In this document: positions 1 to 7,729 of the stretch, piece after piece
Numbering within the stretch: the first letter of the stretch is position 1
Layout of the letters: the number at the start of each line of letters is the position of its first letter
Assembly: GCA_016713365.1 (NCBI GenBank)
Contig: JADJPG010000034.1
Location: 1-64,000, forward strand
Origin: Verrucomicrobiota bacterium
GTDB lineage: Bacteria > Verrucomicrobiota > Verrucomicrobiia > Limisphaerales > JADJPG01
Direction: 5' to 3'
Length of the DNA: 64,000 bases
The notes under the pieces: model-generated
What the model saw: only the letters and a program-made list of their open reading frames with translations
What the model was told of the DNA's origin: nothing
Databases searched by the model: none
Translations under genes and position numbers: made by a program

Positions 1-386
1 TCGATGAGTTCCGCCCACGCCTTGTCGCTCGGGTCCTTCTGGAACGCCGCAACATCCGCGGGCGTGGGCGGGAGACCGAGCAGATCGAAATAAGCGCGCC
101 GCACCAATTCGCGCGGTGACGCCTGCGGATTCATCGCGAGCCTCTTCTCCACGAGCCGCGACCGAACCAGTGCATCGATGGGATGAGTTCTCCGATGGGA
201 CGTTCTCTCAAGCTCCACTTTGGCTGGCGCGACAACAGGCTGGAACGCCCAGTAGCGGCGATCCTCTTCTGAAACTGAAAACTTGCCCGACCGCAGCGCC
301 GGCCCCGCCTGCGCCATCGAACGTAGGGGTAGAAAAACTCCAATGATCGCGACAAGGACCATCCACTTTGTGCAGGCGGCGTTCAT
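1..386 (-). CDS. DUF1549 (PSCyt2-type) domain protein, N-terminal part, cut by window edge
   Basis: Reading the minus strand from an ATG at 386 gives 128 codons open to the window edge. The protein starts with a signal peptide (basic start, hydrophobic segment, then SMAQA), then the block EDRRYWAFQPV, then HPIDALVRSRL, then ELVRRAYFDLLGLPPTPADV. This order is the characteristic opening of the DUF1549/DUF1553 proteins that are abundant in Planctomycetes and Verrucomicrobia, where they are exported proteins often fused to cytochrome-like or LamG domains; their function is not established. GGAAAAG lies just upstream of the start. The C-terminal domains lie outside the window, so the full architecture is unknown. 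Confidence 0.85.
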   Translation of the reverse strand, partial: MNAACTKWMVLVAIIGVFLPLRSMAQAGPALRSGKFSVSEEDRRYWAFQPVVAPAKVELERTSHRRTHPIDALVRSRLVEKRLAMNPQASPRELVRRAYFDLLGLPPTPADVAAFQKDPSDKAWAELI

Positions 387-486
387 TCCATGCGGACTTT
401 TCCAAAGCGTAGAGATGGAGGCCGCAAGGTCAAACACGATTCCGGGCGGGCGTCGACCGGAAGGAGGGATTCAAAAGGGCGAACGA

Positions 487-1044
487 TTACTGCCGCGAAT
501 CGCCGGGGTAGAATTTCCCACTCAGCAGCAAGTTCAGCGAATGAACCGCGAGCGTCAGATCTGCGAATGATTCCAAAACTGACTCGTCCATCGCCCCCGT
601 TTCGAACCGTCGACGGGTTCGCTGGAAACGTTGTGTCAACGGACGCGACTCATCTTCATCGCCTGCCGCACGCAACAATCGGCGCACTTTCTCGGCGCGG
701 ACTTGGGTCTGCCGGATGGTCTTCAGCGCCGAATCCTCGGAGATTTCCCCGTCGACGACGGCTTTGAACAGCATGCATTCGAATTCGCGACAGCGCGTCG
801 GACGTTGCCGGTAGATCTCGCACCGATTATCGCCGCACAGCATCGCGCAGGGTTGCGAGGCGCGGGCGATCACACCATCGCCACGCTTCGTTGTGCGCAC
901 GGGCAAACCCAGTTTCGCAAGGGACGCCGCGTCGTCGCCGGCCTGCAACTCGACGTCGCGGAACAAAACACCATTGCAGCACATGCCGCAGTTCAAGCAC
1001 AGGCGGGAGGCGGCGGTGGATGGCCTCATGGCGGAATGATTCAT
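487..1044 (-). CDS. YkgJ-family zinc/iron-chelating cysteine cluster protein
   Basis: A protein of about 185 residues with the family hallmark CLNCGMCC near residue 20, followed by a second cluster that includes CAMLCGDNRCEIYRQRPTRCREFEC. This matches the YkgJ/CxxCxxCC family, whose members are thought to bind a metal through the cysteines; the cellular role is unknown. The frame continues four codons upstream to a TTG, but ATG at 1044 is the more likely start. The gene diverges from the small DUF2007 gene starting at 1154, so the roughly 110 bp between them should hold both promoters. The arginine-rich C-terminal 80 residues match nothing I recognise. Confidence 0.8.
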   Translation of the reverse strand: MNHSAMRPSTAASRLCLNCGMCCNGVLFRDVELQAGDDAASLAKLGLPVRTTKRGDGVIARASQPCAMLCGDNRCEIYRQRPTRCREFECMLFKAVVDGEISEDSALKTIRQTQVRAEKVRRLLRAAGDEDESRPLTQRFQRTRRRFETGAMDESVLESFADLTLAVHSLNLLLSGKFYPGDSRQ

Positions 1045-1153
1045 GGTCAGGTTCAACGGTCGCCTTCGATGTTACGCGGATGTCCTCGACCAAGCAATTG
1101 CCGACCAGCCTTTGCGCTTGCGGCCACGAGTGAGGAGGAGTACGAACAGCATT

Positions 1154-1369
1154 ATGCCGCTCGTCACCATCTTCACCGCACTGAATCCGATGGATGCGCA
1201 ACTGGTTCGCTCCCGCCTCGAAGCCGCCGACCTGCATCCGGAGATCGCCAACGAACTATCTGCGCTCAGCCTGGATGGCTACGCGCTCGCCGCCGGAGGC
1301 ATTCTCGTGCAGGTGCCGGACACCGAGGCCGACGACGCTCGTGAATTGCTTGCCGCGAAAGATTCCTGA
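1154..1369 (+). CDS. DUF2007 domain protein
   Basis: A 71-residue protein beginning MPLVTIFTALNPMDAQLVRSR, which resembles the DUF2007 family (putative signal-transducing or regulatory ACT-like fold; function unproven). The pattern is a short beta strand, then a helix with LVRSRLEAADL, then the strand GGILVQVPDTEADDARELL, as is usual for the family. The open frame extends upstream, but the ATG at 1154 gives the family-typical start; GAGGAGG lies about 16 bases upstream. The glcD-like gene begins 16 bases after the stop, so co-transcription is likely. Confidence 0.75.
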   Translation: MPLVTIFTALNPMDAQLVRSRLEAADLHPEIANELSALSLDGYALAAGGILVQVPDTEADDARELLAAKDS

Positions 1370-1385
1370 TCCATCCCCAGCCTGA

Positions 1386-2759
1386 ATGAGCCTCAAGACG
1401 TCCCTCGCCCGCCTCAAACAGATCCTGCCGGCGGGCGAATTCCACCTCGATCCCGATTTCTGCAAACAGTTCGCCGGCGACAAATGGTTCGCCGCCCATC
1501 AACCCGACGCGGTCGCCCTGCCCCGCACCGCGGAGACCGTCGCTCGGATTTTGAAGTTCGCCCACGCGAAGCGGATTCCCGTGACCGCACGCGGCGCCGG
1601 CCATGGCTATGTCGGCGGCTGTGTTCCCCAACACGGCGGCATCGTGCTCTCGCTGGAACGGATGAATCGGATCAAGGAGATCAACGCGGACGACTTTGTC
1701 GCCGTCGTCGAACCGGGCGTCATCACGAAAACTCTCCAGGATGCCGTTGAGAAGCGCGGTCTCTACTACCCGCCCGATCCGGCGAGCCGCGCGGATTGCA
1801 GCCTCGGCGGCAACATCGCCACGAATGCAGGCGGACCGCGCTGCCTGAAGTACGGCGTGACGCGCGATTACGTTCTCGGCCTTCAAGTCGCGCTCGCCGA
1901 CGGATCGCTGGTCCGGCTCGGCGGACGCACGCACAAGAACAAGACGGGCTTCGATCTGCACCGGCTCTTCGTCGGGTCCGAAGGCATGCTGGGTATCGTG
2001 ACGGAAGCAACGTTGAAGCTTATTCCGCTGCCACCTTCCCGCGCCTGCCTCGCCGTCGGCTTCGACACGACGCGGACCGCGACGCGCGCGTTGAAGGAGG
2101 TGTTTAAGGCCGGTTTCCTGCCCTGCGCACTAGAGATCGCGGATAGTTTCACTCTCGCCGCCGCCCGCAAACGGACCGGCAGCAAACAGCTCGAGGGCTG
2201 CGGTTCGCTCTTCATCGTCGAACTCGACGGCCACGCGAAGTCCGTGCGCTCGGAGATCAAGGATCTCGAGCAAGTGGTCCGTTCGGCGAAACCAATCTTC
2301 GTCGACCGCGCGATCGGACATGAGGCGTGCGAGAAGCTCTGGCAGATTCGACGCGAATTCTCCTATTCACTTCGCGACACAGGGCTGACGAAGTTGAACG
2401 AGGACATCGTGGTGCCGCGTGGACGCCTGCAGGATCTCTTCCAGTTTGCCGCGAAGCTCCAAAAGAAACACGGACTGGCCGTGGCGGCCTTCGGACACGC
2501 GGGCGACGGAAACATCCACGTGAACATCATGCTGGACGTAAACGAACCCGGCGCCCAAAAGCGCGCGGACGCGGCGCTCGACGAACTGTTCAAACAGATC
2601 ATCCGCTGGGACGGCGCCATCACCGGCGAGCACGGCGTGGGACTAGCGAAGAAACGTTGGTGGCCCCAAGCCGCTGACGCGCGTGTGCGCGAGTTGCATT
2701 CCGAGGTGAAACGAGCTCTCGACCCGAATGGAATTTTGAACCCGGGCAAGTTCGTCTGA
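1386..2759 (+). CDS. FAD-binding oxidase, GlcD/D-lactate dehydrogenase family
   Basis: A 457-residue flavoprotein of the PCMH-type FAD-binding / FAD-oxidase C-terminal family (glycolate oxidase subunit GlcD, D-lactate dehydrogenase). The N-terminal FAD domain shows VTARGAGHGYVGG, VVEPGV, a PPDPAS segment, NIATNAGGPRCLKYG and VGSEGMLGIVTEATLKL. The C-terminal substrate domain carries the family signatures GHAGDGNIHVNIM and GEHGVGLAKK, and ends in LDPNGILNPGKF. The length is normal. The gene follows the DUF2007 gene by 16 bases. GlcE and GlcF partners are not adjacent, so the enzyme probably works alone as a 2-hydroxyacid dehydrogenase; the exact substrate cannot be told from sequence. Confidence 0.9.
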   Translation: MSLKTSLARLKQILPAGEFHLDPDFCKQFAGDKWFAAHQPDAVALPRTAETVARILKFAHAKRIPVTARGAGHGYVGGCVPQHGGIVLSLERMNRIKEINADDFVAVVEPGVITKTLQDAVEKRGLYYPPDPASRADCSLGGNIATNAGGPRCLKYGVTRDYVLGLQVALADGSLVRLGGRTHKNKTGFDLHRLFVGSEGMLGIVTEATLKLIPLPPSRACLAVGFDTTRTATRALKEVFKAGFLPCALEIADSFTLAAARKRTGSKQLEGCGSLFIVELDGHAKSVRSEIKDLEQVVRSAKPIFVDRAIGHEACEKLWQIRREFSYSLRDTGLTKLNEDIVVPRGRLQDLFQFAAKLQKKHGLAVAAFGHAGDGNIHVNIMLDVNEPGAQKRADAALDELFKQIIRWDGAITGEHGVGLAKKRWWPQAADARVRELHSEVKRALDPNGILNPGKFV

Positions 2760-2882
2760 GGACTGCAGCATCGGACATCAGCCCGATTGGACCTTCCCGC
2801 CGGGCTCAAAGGAAGGGATCTGGCTCCTGCCGAAGGCGGCGCTGATCCTTTCTTCCCGACACGCTCCGTCCAGACAGCAAAA

Positions 2883-2910
2883 CGGCCGGAGAAGTTTCCT
2901 TCTCCGGCCG
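2883..2910 (-). terminator. Intrinsic terminator of the ribonucleotide reductase gene
   Basis: A perfect 12-bp inverted repeat (CGGCCGGAGAAG / CTTCTCCGGCCG) with a 4-base loop lies 18 bases beyond the nrdJ stop codon. On the minus strand the stem is followed at once by TTTT. It also sits between the convergent glcD-like and nrdJ genes, so it may stop transcription from both sides. Confidence 0.8.
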
Positions 2911-2928
2911 GTGTGAAACAGTTTCAGC

Positions 2929-4473
2929 TTACGAGCAACCGAGGCTCTCGCCGCAGTTCAGGCACTTGAAGCAGGCGCCATTGCGAACCGCAACGTTGCC
3001 GCAGGTCGGACACGTCGGGGCGTCCTTCATGAAGTGGGCAATGGCGTCGTTCAAGGATTTGATCGTGCCCACACTCGACACGCCTTTTCCCTTCGGGCTG
3101 CTGCCATTGCCGGAATCAGTGATCGGCTTCAGAAGCACTTCGGTATCCTCAGACAACGGCAGGTCCGCCACCGGTCGATTTACTTTTTTTTTCAGCTCAT
3201 CAAGGAGTCCAGGAATCACCAGCTCCTGCTGGCCGGAGGCCGGAGCATTGATCTGGCGATAGCCGGGAATGAACTGCATGCCCATCCAACGGAACACGTA
3301 GTCGGTAATCGAGCTGGCGTTACGGATGTCCGGGTTCTTGGTGAAGCCGCTCGGTTCGAAGCGTTGATGTGCGAACTTGCGGACGAGCGCTTCCAGCGGC
3401 ACGCCGTACTGGAGCGCCATGCTGGTAAGTGCGCCGATGCTGTCCATCAAGCCGCCGATGGTCGAACCTTCCTTCGCCATGGTGACGAAGAGTTCGCCCG
3501 GCTGACCGTCCTCGAACAGACCGACGGTGAGGTAGCCTTCGTGACCCGCGATGTCGAACTTGTGCGTCAGCGCAGTGCGCGTCTCGGGAAGACGACGGCG
3601 CAGCGGGAGGCCGGCCTTTTCGCGGAGATGCACCACTTCCGATTCGAGCTCCGCAATACGGCTCTCGATCGCGGTGGTATCGACGGAAGGCGCTGCCACG
3701 GTCTTATCGCCGCCGTCGTTGGTCTTCTTCGTGTTCAGCGGCTGGCTGCGCTTCGAACCGTCGCGGTAGATGGCCACGCACTTGAGTCCCATCTTCCACG
3801 CCTGAACGTAAGCGTCGCGGATATCCTGCACGGTCGCTTCGTTCGGCAGGTTGACGGTCTTGGAGATCGCGCCGCTGATGAACGGCTGCGCGGCGGCCAT
3901 CATCTTCAGGTGCGCCATGTAATGGATGCTGCGCTTGCCTTTGTAGGCCTTGAACGCGCAGTCGAACACACCGAGATGCTCGGGCTTGAGACCGCTGCTG
4001 ATGATCGCGCCGTCTTCGCCGGTGACGTCTTCGATGGTGTCATGCACTTCGATGTGCGCGACGATCGCTTTGATCTGACTGTCGCTGTAGCCGAGGCGGT
4101 TGAGGGCCTCGGGTACGGTGCGATTGACGATCTTCAACATGCCGCCGCCCGCGAGCAGTTTGTATTTCACCAGCGCGATGTCGGGTTCAACGCCGGTGGT
4201 GTCGCAGTCCATGAGGAACGCGATCGTACCGGTGGGCGCGAGCACGGTGACCTGCGCGTTGCGGTAGCCGAACTTGCGACCCTTCGCGAGCGCGCTGTCC
4301 CACGTGCGACGAGCTTCCTCCTTGAGATAGTTGAACTCGCTGCTGGGCTGAATTTCTTCCACCGCGTTGCGATGCTGCCGGATCACCCCGAGCATGGAAT
4401 CGACGTTGTCCTTCTCGAGCGGCTTGGCCACGCCCGAGCACCGGGCATCCTCGTAGCCCGGGAACGCGCCCAT
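2929..4473 (-). CDS. nrdJ: Vitamin B12-dependent ribonucleotide reductase, C-terminal part (frameshifted)
   Basis: This open frame of 514 residues is the C-terminal half of a class II ribonucleoside-diphosphate reductase. It starts in the middle of the catalytic barrel (MGAFPGYEDARCSG...), carries the barrel end with MGLKCVAIYRDGSKRSQPL, then a TSCPD-type accessory domain (GYLTVGLFEDGQPGELFV, GALTSMALQYGV), and finishes with a cysteine zinc-ribbon (CPTCG...CFKCLNCG). It lacks a plausible start of its own and is joined to the upstream half by a one-base deletion near 4488. With one base restored, the gene would run 6044 to 2929 and encode 1,038 residues, a usual length for this family. Confidence 0.9.
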   Translation of the reverse strand: MGAFPGYEDARCSGVAKPLEKDNVDSMLGVIRQHRNAVEEIQPSSEFNYLKEEARRTWDSALAKGRKFGYRNAQVTVLAPTGTIAFLMDCDTTGVEPDIALVKYKLLAGGGMLKIVNRTVPEALNRLGYSDSQIKAIVAHIEVHDTIEDVTGEDGAIISSGLKPEHLGVFDCAFKAYKGKRSIHYMAHLKMMAAAQPFISGAISKTVNLPNEATVQDIRDAYVQAWKMGLKCVAIYRDGSKRSQPLNTKKTNDGGDKTVAAPSVDTTAIESRIAELESEVVHLREKAGLPLRRRLPETRTALTHKFDIAGHEGYLTVGLFEDGQPGELFVTMAKEGSTIGGLMDSIGALTSMALQYGVPLEALVRKFAHQRFEPSGFTKNPDIRNASSITDYVFRWMGMQFIPGYRQINAPASGQQELVIPGLLDELKKKVNRPVADLPLSEDTEVLLKPITDSGNGSSPKGKGVSSVGTIKSLNDAIAHFMKDAPTCPTCGNVAVRNGACFKCLNCGESLGCS

Positions 4474-6044
4474 GGTGGCCGCGATCTCGCGCTCTGCTCG
4501 TAGGCTTCACCGGTCATGATGGACGTGATGGCACCGGCGAGAGCGCGACCTTCATCGCTGTCATAGGCGAGGCCGTAGCTCATGATGAGCGAGCCGAGGT
4601 TCGCGTAGCCGAGACCGAGCGTGCGGTAGATGTGGGAGTTCTCCGCGATTTCCTTGGTCGGATAGCTCGCGTTGTCGACCACGATTTCCTGCGCGGTGAT
4701 GTAGATGCGCACGGCGGCCTTGAAGCGTTCAATGTCGAACGTGCTGTCTTCGCGCTTGAACTTCATCAGGTTCAGCGACGCGAGATTGCAGGCGGTGTTG
4801 TTGAGGAACACGTATTCGCTGCACGGATTGGTGGAGTGAATCGGCTCGGTGCCTTTGCAGGTGTGCCACTTCTGAATGGCACCGTCGTATTGCAAACCGG
4901 GGTCGCCGCAGATCCAGGTGCCTTGCGCGATCTTTTCGAGCAACGTTGAGGCGTCCTTCTTCTGAAGCGGCTTGCCGTTCACGGTCTTCGTCCACCATTC
5001 CTTGCCGTCCACAGCGGATTGCATGAACTCATCGCTCACGCGGACGGAGAGGTTTTCGTTCTGGTACATGACGCTGCCGTAAGCATCGCCATTATAGGAA
5101 CCATCGTAGCCCTGTTCGATCAGCGCCCAGGCCTTCTTCTCTTCCTTCTGCTTGGCATCGATGAATTCCTCGATGTCGCCATGCCAGTCGCGCAGCGTGT
5201 TCATCTTCGCAGCGCGACGGGTCTTGCCGCCGGACTTCACGACGTTCGCGACCTGATCGTAAACTTTCAGGAAGCTCATCGGACCGCTCGGACGTCCGCC
5301 GCCGCTCAGCTTCTCGCGGCTGGAACGAATCGGAGACAGGTCGGTGCCGGTGCCGGAACCATACTTGAAGAGCATCGCCTCGGAGTAAGCGAGGTGCATG
5401 ATGCTTTCCATGTTGTCATCGACGCTCTGGATGAAACACGCGCTGCCCTGAGGATATTCGTACTGGGTGGCGGCGCGTTCAGCGACGCACTTCTTGCGAT
5501 TGTAGAACCAGTTGCCCTTCGCGGAATTCTTGCCCACGCCGTACTGGTGATAGAGACCGACGTTGAACCAGACCGGCGAGTTGAACGCGCCGTATTGGTT
5601 GACGCATAGCCAGGTCAGTTCGTTGTAGAACGTCTCGCCGTCTTCCTTGCTGAAGTAGCCATCCTTCACGCCCCAGTCCGCGATCGTGCGGGTGACACGG
5701 TTGATGAGCTGGCGGACCGACGTTTCGCGTTCGCTGGTGTTCTGTTCGCCGTAAAAGTATTTCGAGACGACGACCTTGGTGGCGAGCACAGACCAGGACT
5801 TCGGGACTTCGACGTTCTCCTGCTTGAAGATGACCTTGCCGGCGTCATCGGTGATTTCGGCGGTGCGTTTGTCCCATTCGATCTGGTCAAATGGCTTCAC
5901 TTTGGCGTCGCTAAACACGCGTTCAATACGGAGCGACTTCTTGGAAGCTGAGCTTTTCATGGCAGCAGCGGGTGCAACGACTCGCCCGGAACGGCGGCGA
6001 GAAGCAGGGGCGGACGGCGAAATCTGGTCACGAGCATCAATCAT
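4383..6044 (-). CDS. nrdJ: Vitamin B12-dependent ribonucleotide reductase, N-terminal part (frameshifted)
   Basis: N-terminal part of class II (adenosylcobalamin) ribonucleotide reductase, which makes deoxyribonucleotides without oxygen. The catalytic barrel shows LCVNQYGAFNSPVWFN (about residues 146-161), the first redox cysteine in GSACF (C203), GSGTGTDLSPIRS, and the NPCSE motif with radical cysteine C408, N406 and E410. About 27 extra Ser/Ala/Arg-rich residues precede the conserved region. Homologous reading ends at residue 519 (EAYEQSA); the remaining 34 residues are out of frame because one G is missing near 4488. The start at 6044 has AAAGGAAC as ribosome site. Promoter and leader features lie at 6045-6250. 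Confidence 0.92.
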   Translation of the reverse strand: MIDARDQISPSAPASRRRSGRVVAPAAAMKSSASKKSLRIERVFSDAKVKPFDQIEWDKRTAEITDDAGKVIFKQENVEVPKSWSVLATKVVVSKYFYGEQNTSERETSVRQLINRVTRTIADWGVKDGYFSKEDGETFYNELTWLCVNQYGAFNSPVWFNVGLYHQYGVGKNSAKGNWFYNRKKCVAERAATQYEYPQGSACFIQSVDDNMESIMHLAYSEAMLFKYGSGTGTDLSPIRSSREKLSGGGRPSGPMSFLKVYDQVANVVKSGGKTRRAAKMNTLRDWHGDIEEFIDAKQKEEKKAWALIEQGYDGSYNGDAYGSVMYQNENLSVRVSDEFMQSAVDGKEWWTKTVNGKPLQKKDASTLLEKIAQGTWICGDPGLQYDGAIQKWHTCKGTEPIHSTNPCSEYVFLNNTACNLASLNLMKFKREDSTFDIERFKAAVRIYITAQEIVVDNASYPTKEIAENSHIYRTLGLGYANLGSLIMSYGLAYDSDEGRALAGAITSIMTGEAYEQSARSRPPWARSRATRMPGARAWPSRSRRTTSIPCSG

Positions 6045-6222
6045 TACTGTTCCTTTCGAATCCCTTCGGGATGGCTAAATCGTTTCTAGGTCTTGCTAAG
6101 CTATTACCGACCCATTGAGTGGGGGCAACAGGCCGGAAATCCGGTGGTTTCACCTGACCTAAGAGAGTTTCCAGCTGGCGCCCGCCAGACCGGAGACCCC
6201 ATTACGTTGAGGCGCGTCGGCG
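6045..6222 (-). ncRNA. Structured 5' leader of nrdJ (candidate cis-regulatory RNA)
   Basis: About 170 bases separate the predicted promoter from the nrdJ start. On the minus strand a three-way arrangement can be drawn: an outer helix TAGGTC/GACCTA (6156-6161 with 6086-6091), a hairpin with CAGG/CCTG and CCGG/CCGG steps (6129-6156), and a CCCA/TGGG hairpin (about 6109-6121). GGTCT upstream could compete for the AGACC strand, as switching RNAs often do. I could not align it to the cobalamin aptamer's conserved B12 box and GCCACTG core. Conserved RNAs upstream of nrdJ genes have, as I recall, been reported. Drawn by eye only. Confidence 0.35.
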
Positions 6223-6250
6223 AACCTAGCACTACATATAGTGGTGACAA
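6223..6250 (-). promoter_or_regulatory. nrdJ promoter with NrdR box in the spacer
   Basis: CACTACATATAGTG at 6230-6243 has perfect inverted arms CACTA/TAGTG and fits the NrdR-box consensus (CACTATATATAGTG type) that controls ribonucleotide reductase genes in bacteria. On the minus strand it lies exactly between a -35-like TTGTCA (6250-6245) and, 16 bases on, a -10-like TAGGTT (6228-6223), so a bound repressor would block RNA polymerase. NrdR boxes usually come in pairs; I see no convincing second copy. The nrdR gene is not in the window. Confidence 0.65.
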
Positions 6251-6491
6251 GAAATTTTTGCAGAAAAGTTGCTCCGTAATTGTTCGCAGTAAAAAGGGCT
6301 TCAAATCCGTCCGAAAACTGAGCGATTTTGAAGAGTTATTCACAACCCCTCGCCGTCGTCCGTGGGCATAACTTCTCTCCCCTGCCGACGACAAATCGAA
6401 CACGCAAGACAGGCGCCGGACAGGCAGCGGGCCCCGGCCGATTGGGAATAGCCAGTTGCGCTCCCCGCCAACCGTGCCCTAAGTTCCCGAC
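6251..6491. other. Divergent intergenic region nrdJ / Rrf2 regulator
   Basis: Together with the nrdJ leader this makes a 447-base stretch without a gene. This half holds an AT-rich segment (AAGAAATTTTTGCAG) directly upstream of the nrdJ promoter, and should contain the promoter of the Rrf2-type gene, which starts with GTG at 6492. I see no clear second operator or hairpin in it. Confidence 0.4.
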
Positions 6492-6911
6492 GTGAAGCTT
6501 TCTGTTAAAAGCGACTACGCAGCCCGCGCCGTCATCGGGCTGGCGAAGCATTTCCCGACCGGCGCCGCGCTGAAGGTCGAAGAACTGGCCAACGAGAGCG
6601 GCACCCCCGCCAATTACCTGGTCCAAATCCTGATCGAACTCAAATCGAGGAACATCGTGAAGAGCGTTCGTGGCAAGGAGGGCGGCTATCTTCTTGCGCG
6701 TCCTCCCGGGGAAATTTCCCTCGGCGACGTGCTGCGTTGCGTCCACGGTCGAGTCTTTGATCCACCAGCGTTGCACGATCCACACTGCCCGTCGGAACTC
6801 CGCGCAGCGTGGAACAAACTACAAACCGCACTCGACGAAACCGCGGACGGAATCACCTTCCAGCATCTCCTCGACGAAGGCGCCGACAAGGCAAAGATGT
6901 ATTACATCTGA
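6492..6911 (+). CDS. Rrf2-family transcriptional regulator
   Basis: A 139-residue winged-helix protein with the Rrf2 pattern: MKLSVKSDYAARAVIGLA at the start, VEELANESGTPANYLVQILIELKSRNIVKSVRGKEGGYLLAR as helix-turn-helix plus wing, then SLGDVLRCVHG. Rrf2 proteins (IscR, NsrR, CymR, RsrR) sense Fe-S clusters, nitric oxide or cysteine status. Only C83 and C99 are present and the usual three-cysteine cluster loop is missing, so this copy probably does not bind a standard [2Fe-2S] cluster. The start codon is GTG. It diverges from nrdJ, so it may share or control that promoter region (inference). Confidence 0.85.
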   Translation: MKLSVKSDYAARAVIGLAKHFPTGAALKVEELANESGTPANYLVQILIELKSRNIVKSVRGKEGGYLLARPPGEISLGDVLRCVHGRVFDPPALHDPHCPSELRAAWNKLQTALDETADGITFQHLLDEGADKAKMYYI

Positions 6912-7012
6912 ATTGCCCGGACAGCGCATCGAAGCGACAGCTGTCGCCGCTCCCCACACGAACGGAAGACCCCGAGCTTGCCACTGCGTCGCAATTGTTC
7001 TAAGCCACCTTC

Positions 7013-7702
7013 ATGAAATCAACGTTCTCCGCGCTGACTGCGGCGCTGCTCGTCACTGGATCCGCCCTCGCCGCGGAGCAATCCCCTGCTCCGGCGAGGA
7101 AGACCAACGAGATCAAACCCGAGGCGATGGAACTGCTGCGACGCGTCATCGCCGAGCAACAGAGGAATCCGGATAAAATCATCCGGATGCCGACACCCAC
7201 CAACGCCGTGGCGGGCCGGCTGACCAAAGCCGATCTGGAGAAGCAGTATCTCGCCGGCCAACTCACGGCGAAACAGTATCAGAAAGCGCTCGACCAATTG
7301 GAGAAGGACGAACAGAAGCGCGCAGCAGAACTCGAAAAACAGCGCAAACGCGACGCCCAGCTCGCCGCGAAGACAAACTCCCAAGCCGCGGCCAAGTCCG
7401 CAATCACGGCCGCCCGTACCAACAGCGCCAAGCCAGTCATCACTGCGACCACAAATGCTCCCGTGGAACTCACACCAGAGCAAAAGAAGCTCGCCGACGT
7501 GGAAGCGCGCATCGACGCCATGATGCGCCAGAAAGCCGAACGCGAAAAAGCCGCCGCGGCATCCGCGACCAACAATGCGGCCAAGGCACCGCAAACCAAG
7601 CGTGAGCGCCTGAACGCCCTGCTCAAGCAGATGATCGACGGCAAGATTTCCGAAACGGAATATTCTTCGCAGCGGAGCAAAATCCTGGCTGAGCCTGAGT
7701 AA
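7013..7702 (+). CDS. Secreted Lys/Glu/Ala-rich helical protein with SHOCT-like segments
   Basis: A 229-residue protein with a clear signal peptide (MKSTFSALTAALLVTGSALAAEQ). The rest is strongly helical and charged, with likely coiled coil at about 60-120 and 155-190, joined by Ala/Asn/Thr-rich stretches. Two short segments, LEKQYLAGQLTAKQYQKAL and LLKQMIDGKISETEYSSQR, look like the SHOCT pattern (a small helical hairpin with a Gly-x-Ile/Leu-(S/T)-x-x-x-(Y/F) turn), one near the middle and one at the end. No enzyme motif is visible. It would act in the periplasm. I do not recognise a named family. Confidence 0.7.
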   Translation: MKSTFSALTAALLVTGSALAAEQSPAPARKTNEIKPEAMELLRRVIAEQQRNPDKIIRMPTPTNAVAGRLTKADLEKQYLAGQLTAKQYQKALDQLEKDEQKRAAELEKQRKRDAQLAAKTNSQAAAKSAITAARTNSAKPVITATTNAPVELTPEQKKLADVEARIDAMMRQKAEREKAAAASATNNAAKAPQTKRERLNALLKQMIDGKISETEYSSQRSKILAEPE

Positions 7703-7729
7703 TTACGGCGCCGACTTTCTGGCGAGCCA

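Noticed and set aside
4483..4492. Programmed frameshift in nrdJ
   Set aside because: There is no slippery heptamer or downstream pseudoknot evident, and such control is not known for this enzyme.
3034..4503. 489-codon plus-strand open frame antisense to nrdJ
   Set aside because: It has no domain signal, and the minus strand is clearly ribonucleotide reductase.
6045..6250. Cobalamin riboswitch upstream of nrdJ
   Set aside because: AGACCGGAGACC on the plus strand partly resembles a B12 box, but it is on the wrong strand for nrdJ and the rest of the aptamer core is not found.
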